In this document: positions 15,701-23,466 of the stretch, one piece after another
Layout: each line of letters begins with the position of its first letter
Numbering within the stretch: the stretch's first letter is position 1
Origin: JBFAPK01 sp040676675
GTDB taxonomy: Bacteria; Actinomycetota; Actinomycetes; Mycobacteriales; Micromonosporaceae
Direction: 5' to 3'
Length of the DNA: 64,000 nt
Assembly: GCF_040676675.1 (NCBI RefSeq)
Contig: NZ_JBFAPK010000016.1
Coordinates: forward strand, 1 to 64,000
The notes under the pieces: generated by a model
Told to the model about the DNA's origin: nothing
What the model saw: the letters and a program-made list of their open reading frames with translations, nothing else
Database searches by the model: none
Translations under genes and position numbers: made by a program

Positions 15701-16624
15701 TCAGGCGACGAGCACCAGGCGCCCGCGCAGCCCACCGCGCTCCAACCGCTCGTGGGCGGTACGGACCCGGTCCAGCGGCAGCGTGTCCGCGACCCGCGGT
15801 CGCAGCCCCAGCGCGGCCAGCTCCGCGAGCCGTACGCCGTCGGCCCGGATCCACACGTTCGAGATCCGGACACCCCGCAGCGGAACCGGCGTGGCGCCGG
15901 TCAGGGCCACGAAGTCCCCACCGTTGCGTACCGCGTCGAGGGCGACGACGCCCAGGTGGGCGGCGTCGACGGCGGCGTCGACCCCGGCCGGCACCAGGTC
16001 CCGTACGGTATCGGCCAGATCGGCGTCCCGGGGTACGAAGAACTCGGCGCCGAGTTCGCGTACCAGGGCCGCGTCGCGTCGCGCCGCCACGGCGACCACC
16101 CGCAGTCCCCGGCGTGCGGCGAGTTCGACGGCGTAGCCGCCGACCCCGCCGGCGGCGCCCGTGACCAGCACAGTGGCGCCGGATGTCAGCGAGGGGAGGA
16201 GGTCCAGCGCCTGGGCGGCGGTGAGTCCGTTGAGGGGCAGGGTGGCGGCGGCCGTCAGGTCGGTGCCGGGCGGCACCACGGCGACCGCGTCCGCGTCGAG
16301 CACGACCTGCTCGGCCTGCGCCTTCGCGGCGAGGGCGAGCCGGTCCGACAGGCCGATCACCTGATCGCCGGGGGAGAGGCCCACCACCCCGGCCCCGAGT
16401 TCGTCGACGATCCCGGCGACGTCCCAACCGAGGCCCAGCACCGGCTTCGGTGGCAGGAGGCCCGCCGAGGTGAGCGCGCCGGAGCGGGTCTGGACGTCGA
16501 CGGGGTTGACGGCGGCGGCCACGGTGCGGATCCGTACCTGGCCCGGTCCCGGCCGCGGAACGGGTATGTCGGCCAGTTCCAGCACCTCGGGGCCGCCGAA
16601 GGTGCGTACAAGGACTGCTTTCAT
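15701..16624 (-). CDS. Quinone-oxidoreductase-like medium-chain dehydrogenase (NADP-dependent)
   Basis: 307 residues. The zeta-crystallin/QOR-like MDR start is M-K-A-V-L-V-R-T-F-G-G-P-E-V-L-E, with A-A-A-V-N-P-V-D-V-Q-T-R-S-G and G-W-D-V-A-G-I-V. The nucleotide-binding motif V-L-V-T-G-A-A-G-G-V-G-G-Y-A lies near 155. No catalytic or structural zinc Cys set is present, as expected for QOR-type members. It probably reduces quinones or enones with NADPH. It is divergent from an HxlR regulator 75 bp away, a common arrangement for electrophile-responsive reductases. Confidence 0.88.
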   Translation of the reverse strand: MKAVLVRTFGGPEVLELADIPVPRPGPGQVRIRTVAAAVNPVDVQTRSGALTSAGLLPPKPVLGLGWDVAGIVDELGAGVVGLSPGDQVIGLSDRLALAAKAQAEQVVLDADAVAVVPPGTDLTAAATLPLNGLTAAQALDLLPSLTSGATVLVTGAAGGVGGYAVELAARRGLRVVAVAARRDAALVRELGAEFFVPRDADLADTVRDLVPAGVDAAVDAAHLGVVALDAVRNGGDFVALTGATPVPLRGVRISNVWIRADGVRLAELAALGLRPRVADTLPLDRVRTAHERLERGGLRGRLVLVA

Positions 16625-16662
16625 GAGCACGAACCTATGGCGAGCTACTCTCTGTCGGGAAG

Positions 16663-16682
16663 TACGCACGTGAAGGTGCGTA
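16663..16682. promoter_or_regulatory. Inverted repeat between oxidoreductase and HxlR genes
   Basis: TACGCAC (16663-16669) and GTGCGTA (16676-16682) form a perfect 7-bp inverted repeat with a 6-bp spacer, in the middle of the divergent intergenic region. Its size suits a dimeric winged-helix HxlR regulator. The plus gene's ribosome site GGAGG follows at 16691. Confidence 0.6.
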
Positions 16683-16699
16683 TCGGACCTGGAGGTGTG

Positions 16700-17101
16700 A
16701 TGGCCACGGTCACGGCGGCGCAACGCCGCGCCGAACAGCGGCGCGCCTACGACGCGTACCTCGCCGAGTGCCCCACCCGGCAGCTGCTGGACCGGATCAG
16801 CGACAAGTGGGTCAGCCTCGTGCTGACCGCGCTGGCGACCGGGCCCCGTCGCTACAGCGAACTGCGGCGGATCATCGCCGGGGTCAGCGAGAAGATGCTG
16901 ACCCAGACCCTGCGTACGCTCGAACGCGACGGACTGGTCTCGCGGGCGGTGACCGTCTCGGTGCCGGTACGGGTGGACTACGCGCTGACGCCGCTGGGTA
17001 CCAGCCTGCTGCCGCTGATGACGTCGATCAAGGAGTGGGCCGAGTCGCACATCGAGGAGGTCGAGCGCGCCCGGACCGCGTACGACACCGACCAGGACTG
17101 A
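16700..17101 (+). CDS. HxlR-family transcriptional regulator
   Basis: 133 residues. It has the HxlR signature: an N-terminal C-P (E-C-P-T-R-Q-L-L-D-R-I-S-D-K-W-V-S-L-V-L), R-R-Y-S-E-L-R-R-I-I-A-G-V-S-E-K-M-L-T-Q-T-L-R-T-L-E-R as recognition helix, and Y-A-L-T-P-L-G-T-S-L. The single Cys near residue 24 is conserved in many redox- or aldehyde-sensing HxlR proteins. It probably controls the divergent oxidoreductase through the inverted repeat at 16663-16682. The start is fixed by GGAGG 4 nt upstream of ATG. Confidence 0.92.
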   Translation: MATVTAAQRRAEQRRAYDAYLAECPTRQLLDRISDKWVSLVLTALATGPRRYSELRRIIAGVSEKMLTQTLRTLERDGLVSRAVTVSVPVRVDYALTPLGTSLLPLMTSIKEWAESHIEEVERARTAYDTDQD

Positions 17102-17148
17102 GCCCCGTTCCACCACCGCCACGGGTGGTCGCCACCGTCGTCGTCGCG

Positions 17149-17847
17149 ATGTCGGTGCCGCGCGATATCGTGCCGGCCGTGACGAGCCCCGACTGGTCGG
17201 AAGTACGCGAACGACTCGCCCGCCTGGCAGCGGCGCCCGGTGGTGCCGAGGTCTTCGGGTCGACGAGCCACGGCTGGCGGCTCGATCCGCCGCTGGAGCC
17301 CGCCGAACTGGCCGAGCTGGAGGCACAGTTGGGAGTGGAGCTGCCGGGCGAGTACCGGTCGTTCCTGACGGAGGTGGGTCGAGGCGGGGCGGGGCCGGCC
17401 TACGGACTCTTTCCGCTGCGTCGGGTCGACGGGCGATGGCGGTGGGAGGGCGACGGCGCGGACCTCACCGACCTGGAGACGCTCGCCCAGCCGTTCCCAC
17501 ACACCGAGGCGTTCAACCCGGCCGATGGTCTGCCGGAACCGCCCGACGAGGCGGACTACGACTCGGCGGAGGCGTTCAACGCGGCCGAGGACGCCTACTG
17601 GGAGCAGCACGACACGGTCGTCTACCGGCCCGAGCACTCCGTCGGCCTGGTGTACCTGTGTCACCTGGGCTGTGCGTACCGGGAGGCGTTGGTGGTCAGC
17701 GGCCCGGCGAGGGGCCAGATGTGGGCCGACGACACCGCCGACGACGGTGGCTTCCGGCCGCTCCGCGACGACGACGGAAACCGGCTCGGGTTCGCGCGCT
17801 GGTACCGCAACTGGCTGGACTCGGCGGCGGTCCAGGTTCGACCGTAG
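17149..17847 (+). CDS. SMI1/KNR4 family protein
   Basis: 232 residues from ATG 17149; GTG 17179 is an equally possible start and gives 222. The SMI1/KNR4 core is P-L-E-P-A-E-L-A-E-L-E-A-Q-L-G-V-E-L-P-G-E-Y-R-S-F-L near 50-75, followed by G-L-F-P-L and a C-terminal W-Y-R-N-W-L-D. The fold often acts as an immunity protein against secreted toxins, but single copies without a toxin, as here, are common and of unknown role. Many Asp/Glu residues make it acidic. Confidence 0.82.
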   Translation: MSVPRDIVPAVTSPDWSEVRERLARLAAAPGGAEVFGSTSHGWRLDPPLEPAELAELEAQLGVELPGEYRSFLTEVGRGGAGPAYGLFPLRRVDGRWRWEGDGADLTDLETLAQPFPHTEAFNPADGLPEPPDEADYDSAEAFNAAEDAYWEQHDTVVYRPEHSVGLVYLCHLGCAYREALVVSGPARGQMWADDTADDGGFRPLRDDDGNRLGFARWYRNWLDSAAVQVRP

Positions 17848-17897
17848 GGCAGCGCGCCCTCCTGCCGGTCGACCTCCGAGCAGCCACGGGAGTTCCG

Positions 17898-18111
17898 ACG
17901 TCCATCCACGTCCAGCCCTTCCGGGTACGGGTGCCGGAGTCCGACCTGGACGAGTTGCGGACCCGGCCGGCGCGTACCCGCTGGCCCGAGCCGGCGCCGG
18001 CCCCCGGGTCCCAGGGGATGCCGCAGGAGCTGGTGCGGGACCTGGCCGGTACTGGGCCGAGGACTACCGGTGGCGGGCCGCCGAGGCGCGGCTGAACGCG
18101 GTCCCCGGCCC
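17898..18111 (+). pseudogene. Frameshifted fragment of an epoxide hydrolase N-terminal (EHN) domain
   Basis: Frame one reads I-H-V-Q-P-F-R-V-R-V-P-E-S-D-L-D-E-L-R-T-R, R-T-R-W-P-E and then L-V-R-D-L-A. At about 18048 the match continues in another frame as Y-W-A-E-D-Y-R-W-R-A-A-E-A-R-L-N-A-V-P. Joined by restoring one missing base, these give the classic EHN segment of juvenile-hormone-type epoxide hydrolases (D-L-A x Y-W, then W-R-x-x-E-x-x-L-N). The alpha/beta-hydrolase domain that should follow is absent, so this is a truncated, frameshifted relic. Confidence 0.8.
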
Positions 18112-18210
18112 GAACGAAGCGGAAATCCTGGCCGGAGTCGTCGTCCCACCGGAGGTTCACCGGGTGCCGAGGGGTTGTGCCGCGCGGACCGACGGTGATC
18201 TGCTGGGCGC

Positions 18211-19239
18211 ATGTTGCCGTGGGACACCGAGCTGGCCGGCCGGCTCGACCGTGAGGTGATCGTCTCCGAGCTGCTGCGGGACAACGCGCTCGGCGACCCG
18301 TACGAGCGACCGATCTGGGTGTACCTTCCGCCGGGGTACGACGACGATCCGGCGCGACGGTACCCGACGGTCTACGTGATCCAGGGCTACACCGGTCACG
18401 TCGGCATGTGGGCGAACCGGATGCCGTACCGGCAGCCGTTCATCGAGACCGCCGACGAGGTCTTCGCCTCCGGGCAGGCCCCCGGGTGTGTCGTCGTCTA
18501 CGTGGACGCCTGGACGGCGTACGGCGGCTCGCAGTTCGTCGACTCGCCCGGCACCGGGGCGTACCACTCGTACCTCTGCGACGAGGTCGTGCCCTGGGTC
18601 GACGCGCGGTACCGCACCATCGCCGACCGGGAGTCGCGGGCCATCGCCGGCAAGTCCTCGGGCGGCTTCGGGGCGATGATCACCCCGATGCTCCGCCCCG
18701 ACCTGTTCGGGGCGCTCGCCACCCACGCCGGCGACACCCTCTACGAGCTGTGCTACCTGCCCGAGTTCGGCAAGGCGGTCCGCCACCTGCGCGACTACGA
18801 CCACGACATCATGCGCTGGTGGGCGGACTTCCGGTCGCGTCCCTCGTTCACGAAGGCCGCCGACCAGACCCTGTTGATGACGCTCGGCTGCAGCGCCTGC
18901 TTCTCGGCCGCTCCGGACGGCACCCCCGAGCTGCCCTTCGACCCGCGCACCGGAGTGCTGCGACCCGAGCTGTGGCAGCGGTGGCTCGACTGGGACCCGG
19001 TACGGATGGTCGAGCGGTATGCCGACGCGGCCCGTTCGTGGCGCGCGGTCTGGATCGACGCGGGGACCCGGGACGAGTGGTTCCTCGACCTGGGCGCCGA
19101 GGCGTTCCGCGCCGAACTGACCAGGGCCGGCGTGCCGGACGACCGGGTGCGCTTCGAACTTTTCGACGCGGGGCACATGTCGATCGACTACCGCTACCCG
19201 CTGGCCCTCGCCTGGCTGGCCCAGCGCCTCGCCCGCTGA
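18211..19239 (+). CDS. Esterase D/Fes-like alpha/beta hydrolase
   Basis: 342 residues with the putative-esterase fold: R-P-I-W-V-Y-L-P-P-G-Y-D near 33-45, V-I-Q-G-Y-T-G near 57, nucleophile elbow G-K-S-S-G (Ser149), and a C-terminal D-A-G-H-M-S-I-D-Y for the catalytic His. No signal peptide is seen, so it is cytoplasmic or exported by another route. The start is uncertain because the epoxide hydrolase relic lies immediately upstream; ATG 18211 gives a normal family N-terminus. The substrate is unknown. Confidence 0.8.
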   Translation: MLPWDTELAGRLDREVIVSELLRDNALGDPYERPIWVYLPPGYDDDPARRYPTVYVIQGYTGHVGMWANRMPYRQPFIETADEVFASGQAPGCVVVYVDAWTAYGGSQFVDSPGTGAYHSYLCDEVVPWVDARYRTIADRESRAIAGKSSGGFGAMITPMLRPDLFGALATHAGDTLYELCYLPEFGKAVRHLRDYDHDIMRWWADFRSRPSFTKAADQTLLMTLGCSACFSAAPDGTPELPFDPRTGVLRPELWQRWLDWDPVRMVERYADAARSWRAVWIDAGTRDEWFLDLGAEAFRAELTRAGVPDDRVRFELFDAGHMSIDYRYPLALAWLAQRLAR

Positions 19240-19285
19240 GCCACCGGGAGCGTCGCCCGGTCCGGGGTGCCGTTCCCGTCCGGGC

Positions 19286-20950
19286 TCAGGCCGGGTAGCG
19301 GCGCGGCGTGAAGACCACCTGGTCACCGCCGCCTCTCGCCGCGACCCGGGTGGTCGAGGAGCCGACCAGCAGCAGCGTACGCATGTCCACGTCGGCCGGG
19401 TCGAGGTCGGCGAGCCGGACCACGCGTACCCGTTCGTCGTCGCCGCCGACGTCGCGGCCGAGCACCACCGGCGTCTCCGGCGACCGGTGCTCCAGCAGCA
19501 GGTCCCGGGCGGCGGCGACCTGCCAGGTCCGGCTCTTCGAACCCGGGTTGTAGATCGCGATGACCAGGTCGGCGCGGGCCGCCGCGGTCAGCCGCTCCGC
19601 GATGACCTCCCAGGGCTTGAGCCGGTCCGAGAGCGAGAGCACGCAGTAGTCGTGGCCCAGCGGTGCGCCGACCCGGCTGGCCACCGCCTGCGCGGCCGTC
19701 AGGCCGGGCAGGACGCGGACCGGGATGTCCTTCCAGCGCGGCTCGGTGGCGACCTCCAGCACCGCCGCCGCCATGGCGAAGACGCCGGGATCGCCGGAGG
19801 AGACCACCGCCACCCGCCGCCCGCGGCCGGCCAGGGCCAGGGCGAACTCGGCCCGCTCCGCCTCGACCCGGTTGTCCGAGGCGTGCCGTCGCTGGCGCGG
19901 GTTGGCGGGCACCCGGTCCAGGTACGGTCCGTAGCCGACCAGGTCGTCCGCGCCGGCCAGGGCGGCCTGGGCCTGCGGGGTCAGCCAGTCCCGGCCGGCC
20001 GGCCCGAGGCCGACCACCAGCACCTCACCCCGCCCGCCCGGCTCGCCGCCGGGCTCCTGGGCCGTCCCGCTCGGCTCGCCGCCGGGCTCCGTGGCCGGCT
20101 CGGCCGGGCCACCGCCGGAGCGCTCGGCGACCGCCGCCCCGGCGACGGCCGAAGCCACCGACCCGGCGACGGCCGAGGCCACCGGCCCGGCCAGCTCGGC
20201 CCGGGTCCGTTCGTGCACCCGGCTCGACAGCAGCGCCAGCGAGAAGTACGGCACGCTCGCGGGATCCACCTCGGCGAGCGGGGCGACCCGCTGGCGGTCG
20301 CCGGTGGCCCGTTCGACGTACCACGCCTCGTCGAGGCGTCCCGCCTCGGCCAGCGCCTCCCGGACCCCGCCGAAGGTCCGCCCCAGCTTCAGCACGGCGG
20401 CCGAGTCCGTGCCGGCCAGCCGTTCGGCCAGCGCCTCCGGCGGCAGCGTGCCGGGCAGCACGGTGAGCACCTCGTCCCGCTCGACCAGCGGCCGGCCGAG
20501 CACCGCCGACGCCGCGCTCACCGAGGTCACCCCGGGCACCACCTCGGCCTCGTACCGGCCGGCGAGGCGCTTGTGCATGTGCATGTAGGAGCCGTAGAAG
20601 AACGGGTCGCCCTCGCAGAGGACCACGACATCCCGGCCGGCGTCCAGGTGCGCCGCGAGCCGGGCCGCGCAGTCGGCGTAGAACTCCTCGATCGCGCCCC
20701 GGTACCCGCCCGGGTGGTCGGTCGTCTCCGTGGTGACCGGGTACGTGAACGCCTCCTCCACCTGGCCGGCGCGCAGGTACGGCGCGGCGATGGCCCGCGC
20801 GACGCTGCGTCCGTGCCGGGCGCTGTGGTAGGCGACGACGGCGGCCCGCTCGATCAGCCGGACCGCCTTCACCGTCACCAGCTCGGGATCGCCCGGCCCG
20901 AGCCCCACGCCGTACAGCCGTCCCGTAGCCCGACCGTCCATGCTGGTCAT
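19286..20950 (-). CDS. cobIJ: Fused precorrin-2 C20- / precorrin-3B C17-methyltransferase
   Basis: 554 residues made of two tetrapyrrole methylases. CobI is about 10-250 (G-V-G-L-G-P-G-D-P-E-L-V-T, L-C-E-G-D-P-F-F-Y-G-S-Y). CobJ is about 305-550 (V-V-G-L-G-P-A-G, V-S-S-G-D-P-G-V-F-A-M-A, Y-N-P-G-S-K-S-R). The linker is a repetitive Ala/Gly/Glu-rich stretch. CobI makes precorrin-3A and CobJ performs the ring contraction to precorrin-4, so the fusion carries two SAM-dependent steps of the aerobic B12 route on either side of CobG. The start ATGACC overlaps the cobH stop (ATGA). Such CobIJ fusions are common in actinobacteria. Confidence 0.94.
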   Translation of the reverse strand: MTSMDGRATGRLYGVGLGPGDPELVTVKAVRLIERAAVVAYHSARHGRSVARAIAAPYLRAGQVEEAFTYPVTTETTDHPGGYRGAIEEFYADCAARLAAHLDAGRDVVVLCEGDPFFYGSYMHMHKRLAGRYEAEVVPGVTSVSAASAVLGRPLVERDEVLTVLPGTLPPEALAERLAGTDSAAVLKLGRTFGGVREALAEAGRLDEAWYVERATGDRQRVAPLAEVDPASVPYFSLALLSSRVHERTRAELAGPVASAVAGSVASAVAGAAVAERSGGGPAEPATEPGGEPSGTAQEPGGEPGGRGEVLVVGLGPAGRDWLTPQAQAALAGADDLVGYGPYLDRVPANPRQRRHASDNRVEAERAEFALALAGRGRRVAVVSSGDPGVFAMAAAVLEVATEPRWKDIPVRVLPGLTAAQAVASRVGAPLGHDYCVLSLSDRLKPWEVIAERLTAAARADLVIAIYNPGSKSRTWQVAAARDLLLEHRSPETPVVLGRDVGGDDERVRVVRLADLDPADVDMRTLLLVGSSTTRVAARGGGDQVVFTPRRYPA

Positions 20951-21573
20951 TCCCTCTCGCTCGCGATGGCGTTGAGCGCCGCCGCGGTCATCGCGCTGCC
21001 GCCGCGCCGCCCGTGCACCACCAGGTGCTCCAGGGCGGCGGGATGCTCGGCGAGCGCCTGCTTCGACTCGGCCGCACCGATGAACCCGACCGGGATGCCG
21101 AGCACGGCGGCCGGCCGTCCGGCGCCCGACTCCACCAGCTCCAGCAGGCGGAACAGCGCGGTCGGGGCGTTGCCGACCGCCACCACGGCCCCGTCGAGCC
21201 GGTCCCGCCACAGCTCCAGGGCCGCCGCGCTGCGGGTGGTGCCCAGCTCGGCCGCGAGGGCGGGTACCCGCGGGTCGCGCAGCGTGCAGATCACCTCGTT
21301 GTCGGCGGGGAGCCGGGTGCGGGTCACCCCGGCGGCGACCATCTCGGCGTCGCAGAGGATCGGCGCGCCGGCCCGCAGCGCCGCCCGGGCGGCGGTGACG
21401 ACGCCGGGGGAGTACGCCACGTCGCGTGGCAGGTCGACCATCCCGCAGGCGTGGATCATGCGTACCGTCACGGCGGCGACGTCGGCCGGGAGCGCGGCGA
21501 GGTCCGCTTCGGCGCGGATGGTGGCGAACGAGCGGCGGTAGATCTCCGCGCCGTCCCGGACGTAGTCGATCAT
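20947..21573 (-). CDS. cobH: Precorrin-8X methylmutase
   Basis: 208 residues, full length. Typical segments are I-D-Y-V-R-D-G-A-E-I-Y-R-R-S-F-A at the start, M-I-H-A-C-G-M-V-D with the catalytic His near 40, and A-V-G-N-A-P-T-A-L-F and G-I-P-V-G-F-I-G-A-A-E-S-K near the C-terminus. The enzyme moves the C11 methyl to C12 and produces hydrogenobyrinate. Both ends overlap neighbours by 4 nt (cobG upstream, cobIJ downstream), giving a strictly coupled cobG-cobH-cobIJ operon. Confidence 0.95.
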   Translation of the reverse strand: MIDYVRDGAEIYRRSFATIRAEADLAALPADVAAVTVRMIHACGMVDLPRDVAYSPGVVTAARAALRAGAPILCDAEMVAAGVTRTRLPADNEVICTLRDPRVPALAAELGTTRSAAALELWRDRLDGAVVAVGNAPTALFRLLELVESGAGRPAAVLGIPVGFIGAAESKQALAEHPAALEHLVVHGRRGGSAMTAAALNAIASERE

Positions 21574-23027
21574 GCATCCCTCCGGGCCGCCGCGATCGCG
21601 GCCGCCGTCTCCGTCAACTCCGCCGACCGGGACCGCAGCGCGCCGTCCAGCCGGACCTCGTACCCCTGGGCCGTGGCCAGCACCTCGACGTGCCGCTCCG
21701 CCGGGCGACCGCAGCGGCGACCGCACCCGACCCAGTGCACCGGCAACACGTCCCCGGCCGGCGCTCCTCGCGCTGGCAACGCCTGCGCCGGCAACGCCTG
21801 CGCCGACGCTGCGCGCACCGCCGACGCCCGCGCTGGCAGCGCCCGCGGCGGCGGCCCCGGCACGGGCGGCGGCCCGGACCGGTGGTCGAGCGCCGCGTCC
21901 GCGTCGGCCCGCACGTCCGCCAGCGACCTGGCGCAGCCGGGCCGCCCGGCGCAGGCGCTCACGCCCGCCCAGGGCGAGCCGGGGTCGGTGACCAGCCCAC
22001 CGGCGGCGAGCGCCCCCAGCCACCGGGAAGCCTCCCGCGCGGCCAGATCGGGGATGACGACGCTCCGCCAGGGGGTGATGTTGATCTCGTCGCCGCCGGC
22101 GCGGGCCGCCGCGTCGAGCAGGTCCAGCATCGGCGCGGTCAACCGGCCGAGCGGCGCCGCGGCCGAGAGGGCGTACCGGCCGTCGCACTGGGCGATGCGG
22201 CCCAGGGGCGGCCGTCCCGCCGGCGCGGCGATCCCGCCCACCGGCCGGTCCGCGACGGGATCGTCCGGCCGGTCCAAGGCGGTCCCGCCCGGCGGCCGGT
22301 CGGCGGCGGCCCGGTCCGGCGCCGACGTCGCCGGCATCCCGGACGCGGAGAGCGCGGCGCGCAGCCGGGCCGCCACCCGCGCGGCCCCGCCGGCCAGCTC
22401 GGCCAGCCGCCAGGCCGACGAGCCCTGGGCGGCCCGCTCGTCCAGGAAGGCCCGCGCCGCGAGCAGCGCGGCCCCGGCGGCCTCGCCCGGGCGGACCCGT
22501 ACGCCGGTGTCGACGCGGTCGAGCAGCAGCGCCAGCGCGCCGTCCCCGACGGCGAGCAGCCCGACGTCGCCGCCGAACCCGGTCACGTCGCCCCGCCCGT
22601 CGTCGAGCGTGAACAGGAACCGCCCCGGCAGCCCGGCCAGTACCGGGTCGGCGCAGAGCCCCTCGTCCAGCGCCGTCACGAGCGGGCGCACGTCGTACCG
22701 GCCGGCGCCGTCGCGCCCGCTCAGCGGCGAGGCGATCACGTTGCGTACCCGCTCGTGGCTGGGCGACGGGAGCAGGCCCGCCGCCGCCAGCCGCCCGGCG
22801 AACTCCCGCTCACCCTCCGGGGCCAGGCCCCGCAGCTGCAGGTTGCCCCGGGAGGTCAGCTCCAGGGCACCGTCACCGAACTCGGCCGCGGCGGCGGCGA
22901 GCACGGCGAGCTGACCGGCGCGCAGCCGGCCGCCCGGTGCCCGTACCCGGACCAGCCCGCCGTCGGCGGCGCGATGCGGCCGCAGGGTGCCCGGGCAGGC
23001 GTCCGGCGCGGAACGAGGTGACCACAC
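21570..23027 (-). CDS. cobG: Precorrin-3B synthase
   Basis: 485 residues. It is built like sulfite/nitrite reductases from two ferrodoxin-like halves: the first includes L-E-L-T-S-R-G-N-L-Q-L-R-G-L near 57, the second E-I-N-I-T-P-W-R-S-V-V-I-P. The [4Fe-4S] cysteines are visible as C-A-G-R-P-G-C and, much later, C-G-R-R-C-G. Between these pairs sits an unusual Ala/Pro-rich insert of about 60 residues with near repeats (A-Q-A-L-P), encoded by repetitive DNA. The oxygen-dependent reaction makes precorrin-3B, so this is the aerobic route. The GTG at 23027 faces the B12 riboswitch leader of cobN about 70 bp away. Confidence 0.92.
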   Translation of the reverse strand: MWSPRSAPDACPGTLRPHRAADGGLVRVRAPGGRLRAGQLAVLAAAAAEFGDGALELTSRGNLQLRGLAPEGEREFAGRLAAAGLLPSPSHERVRNVIASPLSGRDGAGRYDVRPLVTALDEGLCADPVLAGLPGRFLFTLDDGRGDVTGFGGDVGLLAVGDGALALLLDRVDTGVRVRPGEAAGAALLAARAFLDERAAQGSSAWRLAELAGGAARVAARLRAALSASGMPATSAPDRAAADRPPGGTALDRPDDPVADRPVGGIAAPAGRPPLGRIAQCDGRYALSAAAPLGRLTAPMLDLLDAAARAGGDEINITPWRSVVIPDLAAREASRWLGALAAGGLVTDPGSPWAGVSACAGRPGCARSLADVRADADAALDHRSGPPPVPGPPPRALPARASAVRAASAQALPAQALPARGAPAGDVLPVHWVGCGRRCGRPAERHVEVLATAQGYEVRLDGALRSRSAELTETAAAIAAARRDA

Positions 23028-23095
23028 CCGGCGGATACTACGGGCTGCCGCGACCGGATCGCCGCTGGTGCCGCCGCCGCTGCCGGAGCGCCGGC

Positions 23096-23122
23096 TTGAC
23101 GAACGGCTCCCGAATCATGAGA
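23096..23122 (+). promoter_or_regulatory. Probable promoter of the cobN transcript
   Basis: TTGACG (23096-23101) is a near-perfect -35 element. A weak -10 (GAGAGT) lies 17 bp downstream at 23119-23124, right before the riboswitch. The -10 assignment is tentative. Confidence 0.45.
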
Positions 23123-23124
23123 GT

Positions 23125-23290
23125 GTGGGGCGCTGTACGCGGCGGCAGGTGGAGGAAGCCGGTGAGATTCCGGCGCGGTCCCGCCACTGTCACCGGGGAG
23201 CGGACCCCACCGACGGTCACGGCCCATCCGGGCGGGAAGACCGGGGCGAGCGACGATCCGGGAGCCAGGAGACTCCGGGCCGCCGTCAGC
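23125..23290 (+). ncRNA. Cobalamin (adenosylcobalamin) riboswitch
   Basis: The conserved B12 box is clear at 23158-23190: GCCGGTGAGATTCC followed by GGCGCGGTCCCGCCACTGT. The flanking CGGCGGCAGGTGGAGGAA and the later GGAGCCAGGAGACTCC also match the class core. It lies upstream of cobN on the plus strand and should reduce cobN expression when B12 is plentiful. cobG starts divergently just to the left and is not downstream of it. Outer stem limits are approximate. Confidence 0.92.
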
Positions 23291-23412
23291 GGTGCGAGAC
23301 GGGCAAGCGGGCCCGGCGCGCGCCGTGTGGTCGCCAACGCCGCCCGGCTCCACGGGCGGTTCCGCGCCACGACCCGACGACCCGGGGCGCGGACCCCGAG
23401 TGAGGACCGACC

Positions 23413-23466
23413 ATGCCGTACCGCGAGCGCCCGTCCGCCGCGCACCCCGCCGGCGGTGCCGCGTGA
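23413..23466 (+). CDS. 17-codon leader ORF coupled to cobN
   Basis: ATG 23413 opens MPYRERPSAAHPAGGAA and stops at TGA 23464-23466, which overlaps the cobN start (GTGA). A good ribosome site, GAGGA, lies 8 nt upstream of the ATG, whereas the cobN GTG has no clear Shine-Dalgarno of its own. This suggests cobN is translated by coupling from this leader, placing the ribosome-loading step right after the riboswitch. It is too short to be a known protein and is not proven to be translated. Confidence 0.5.
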   Translation: MPYRERPSAAHPAGGAA

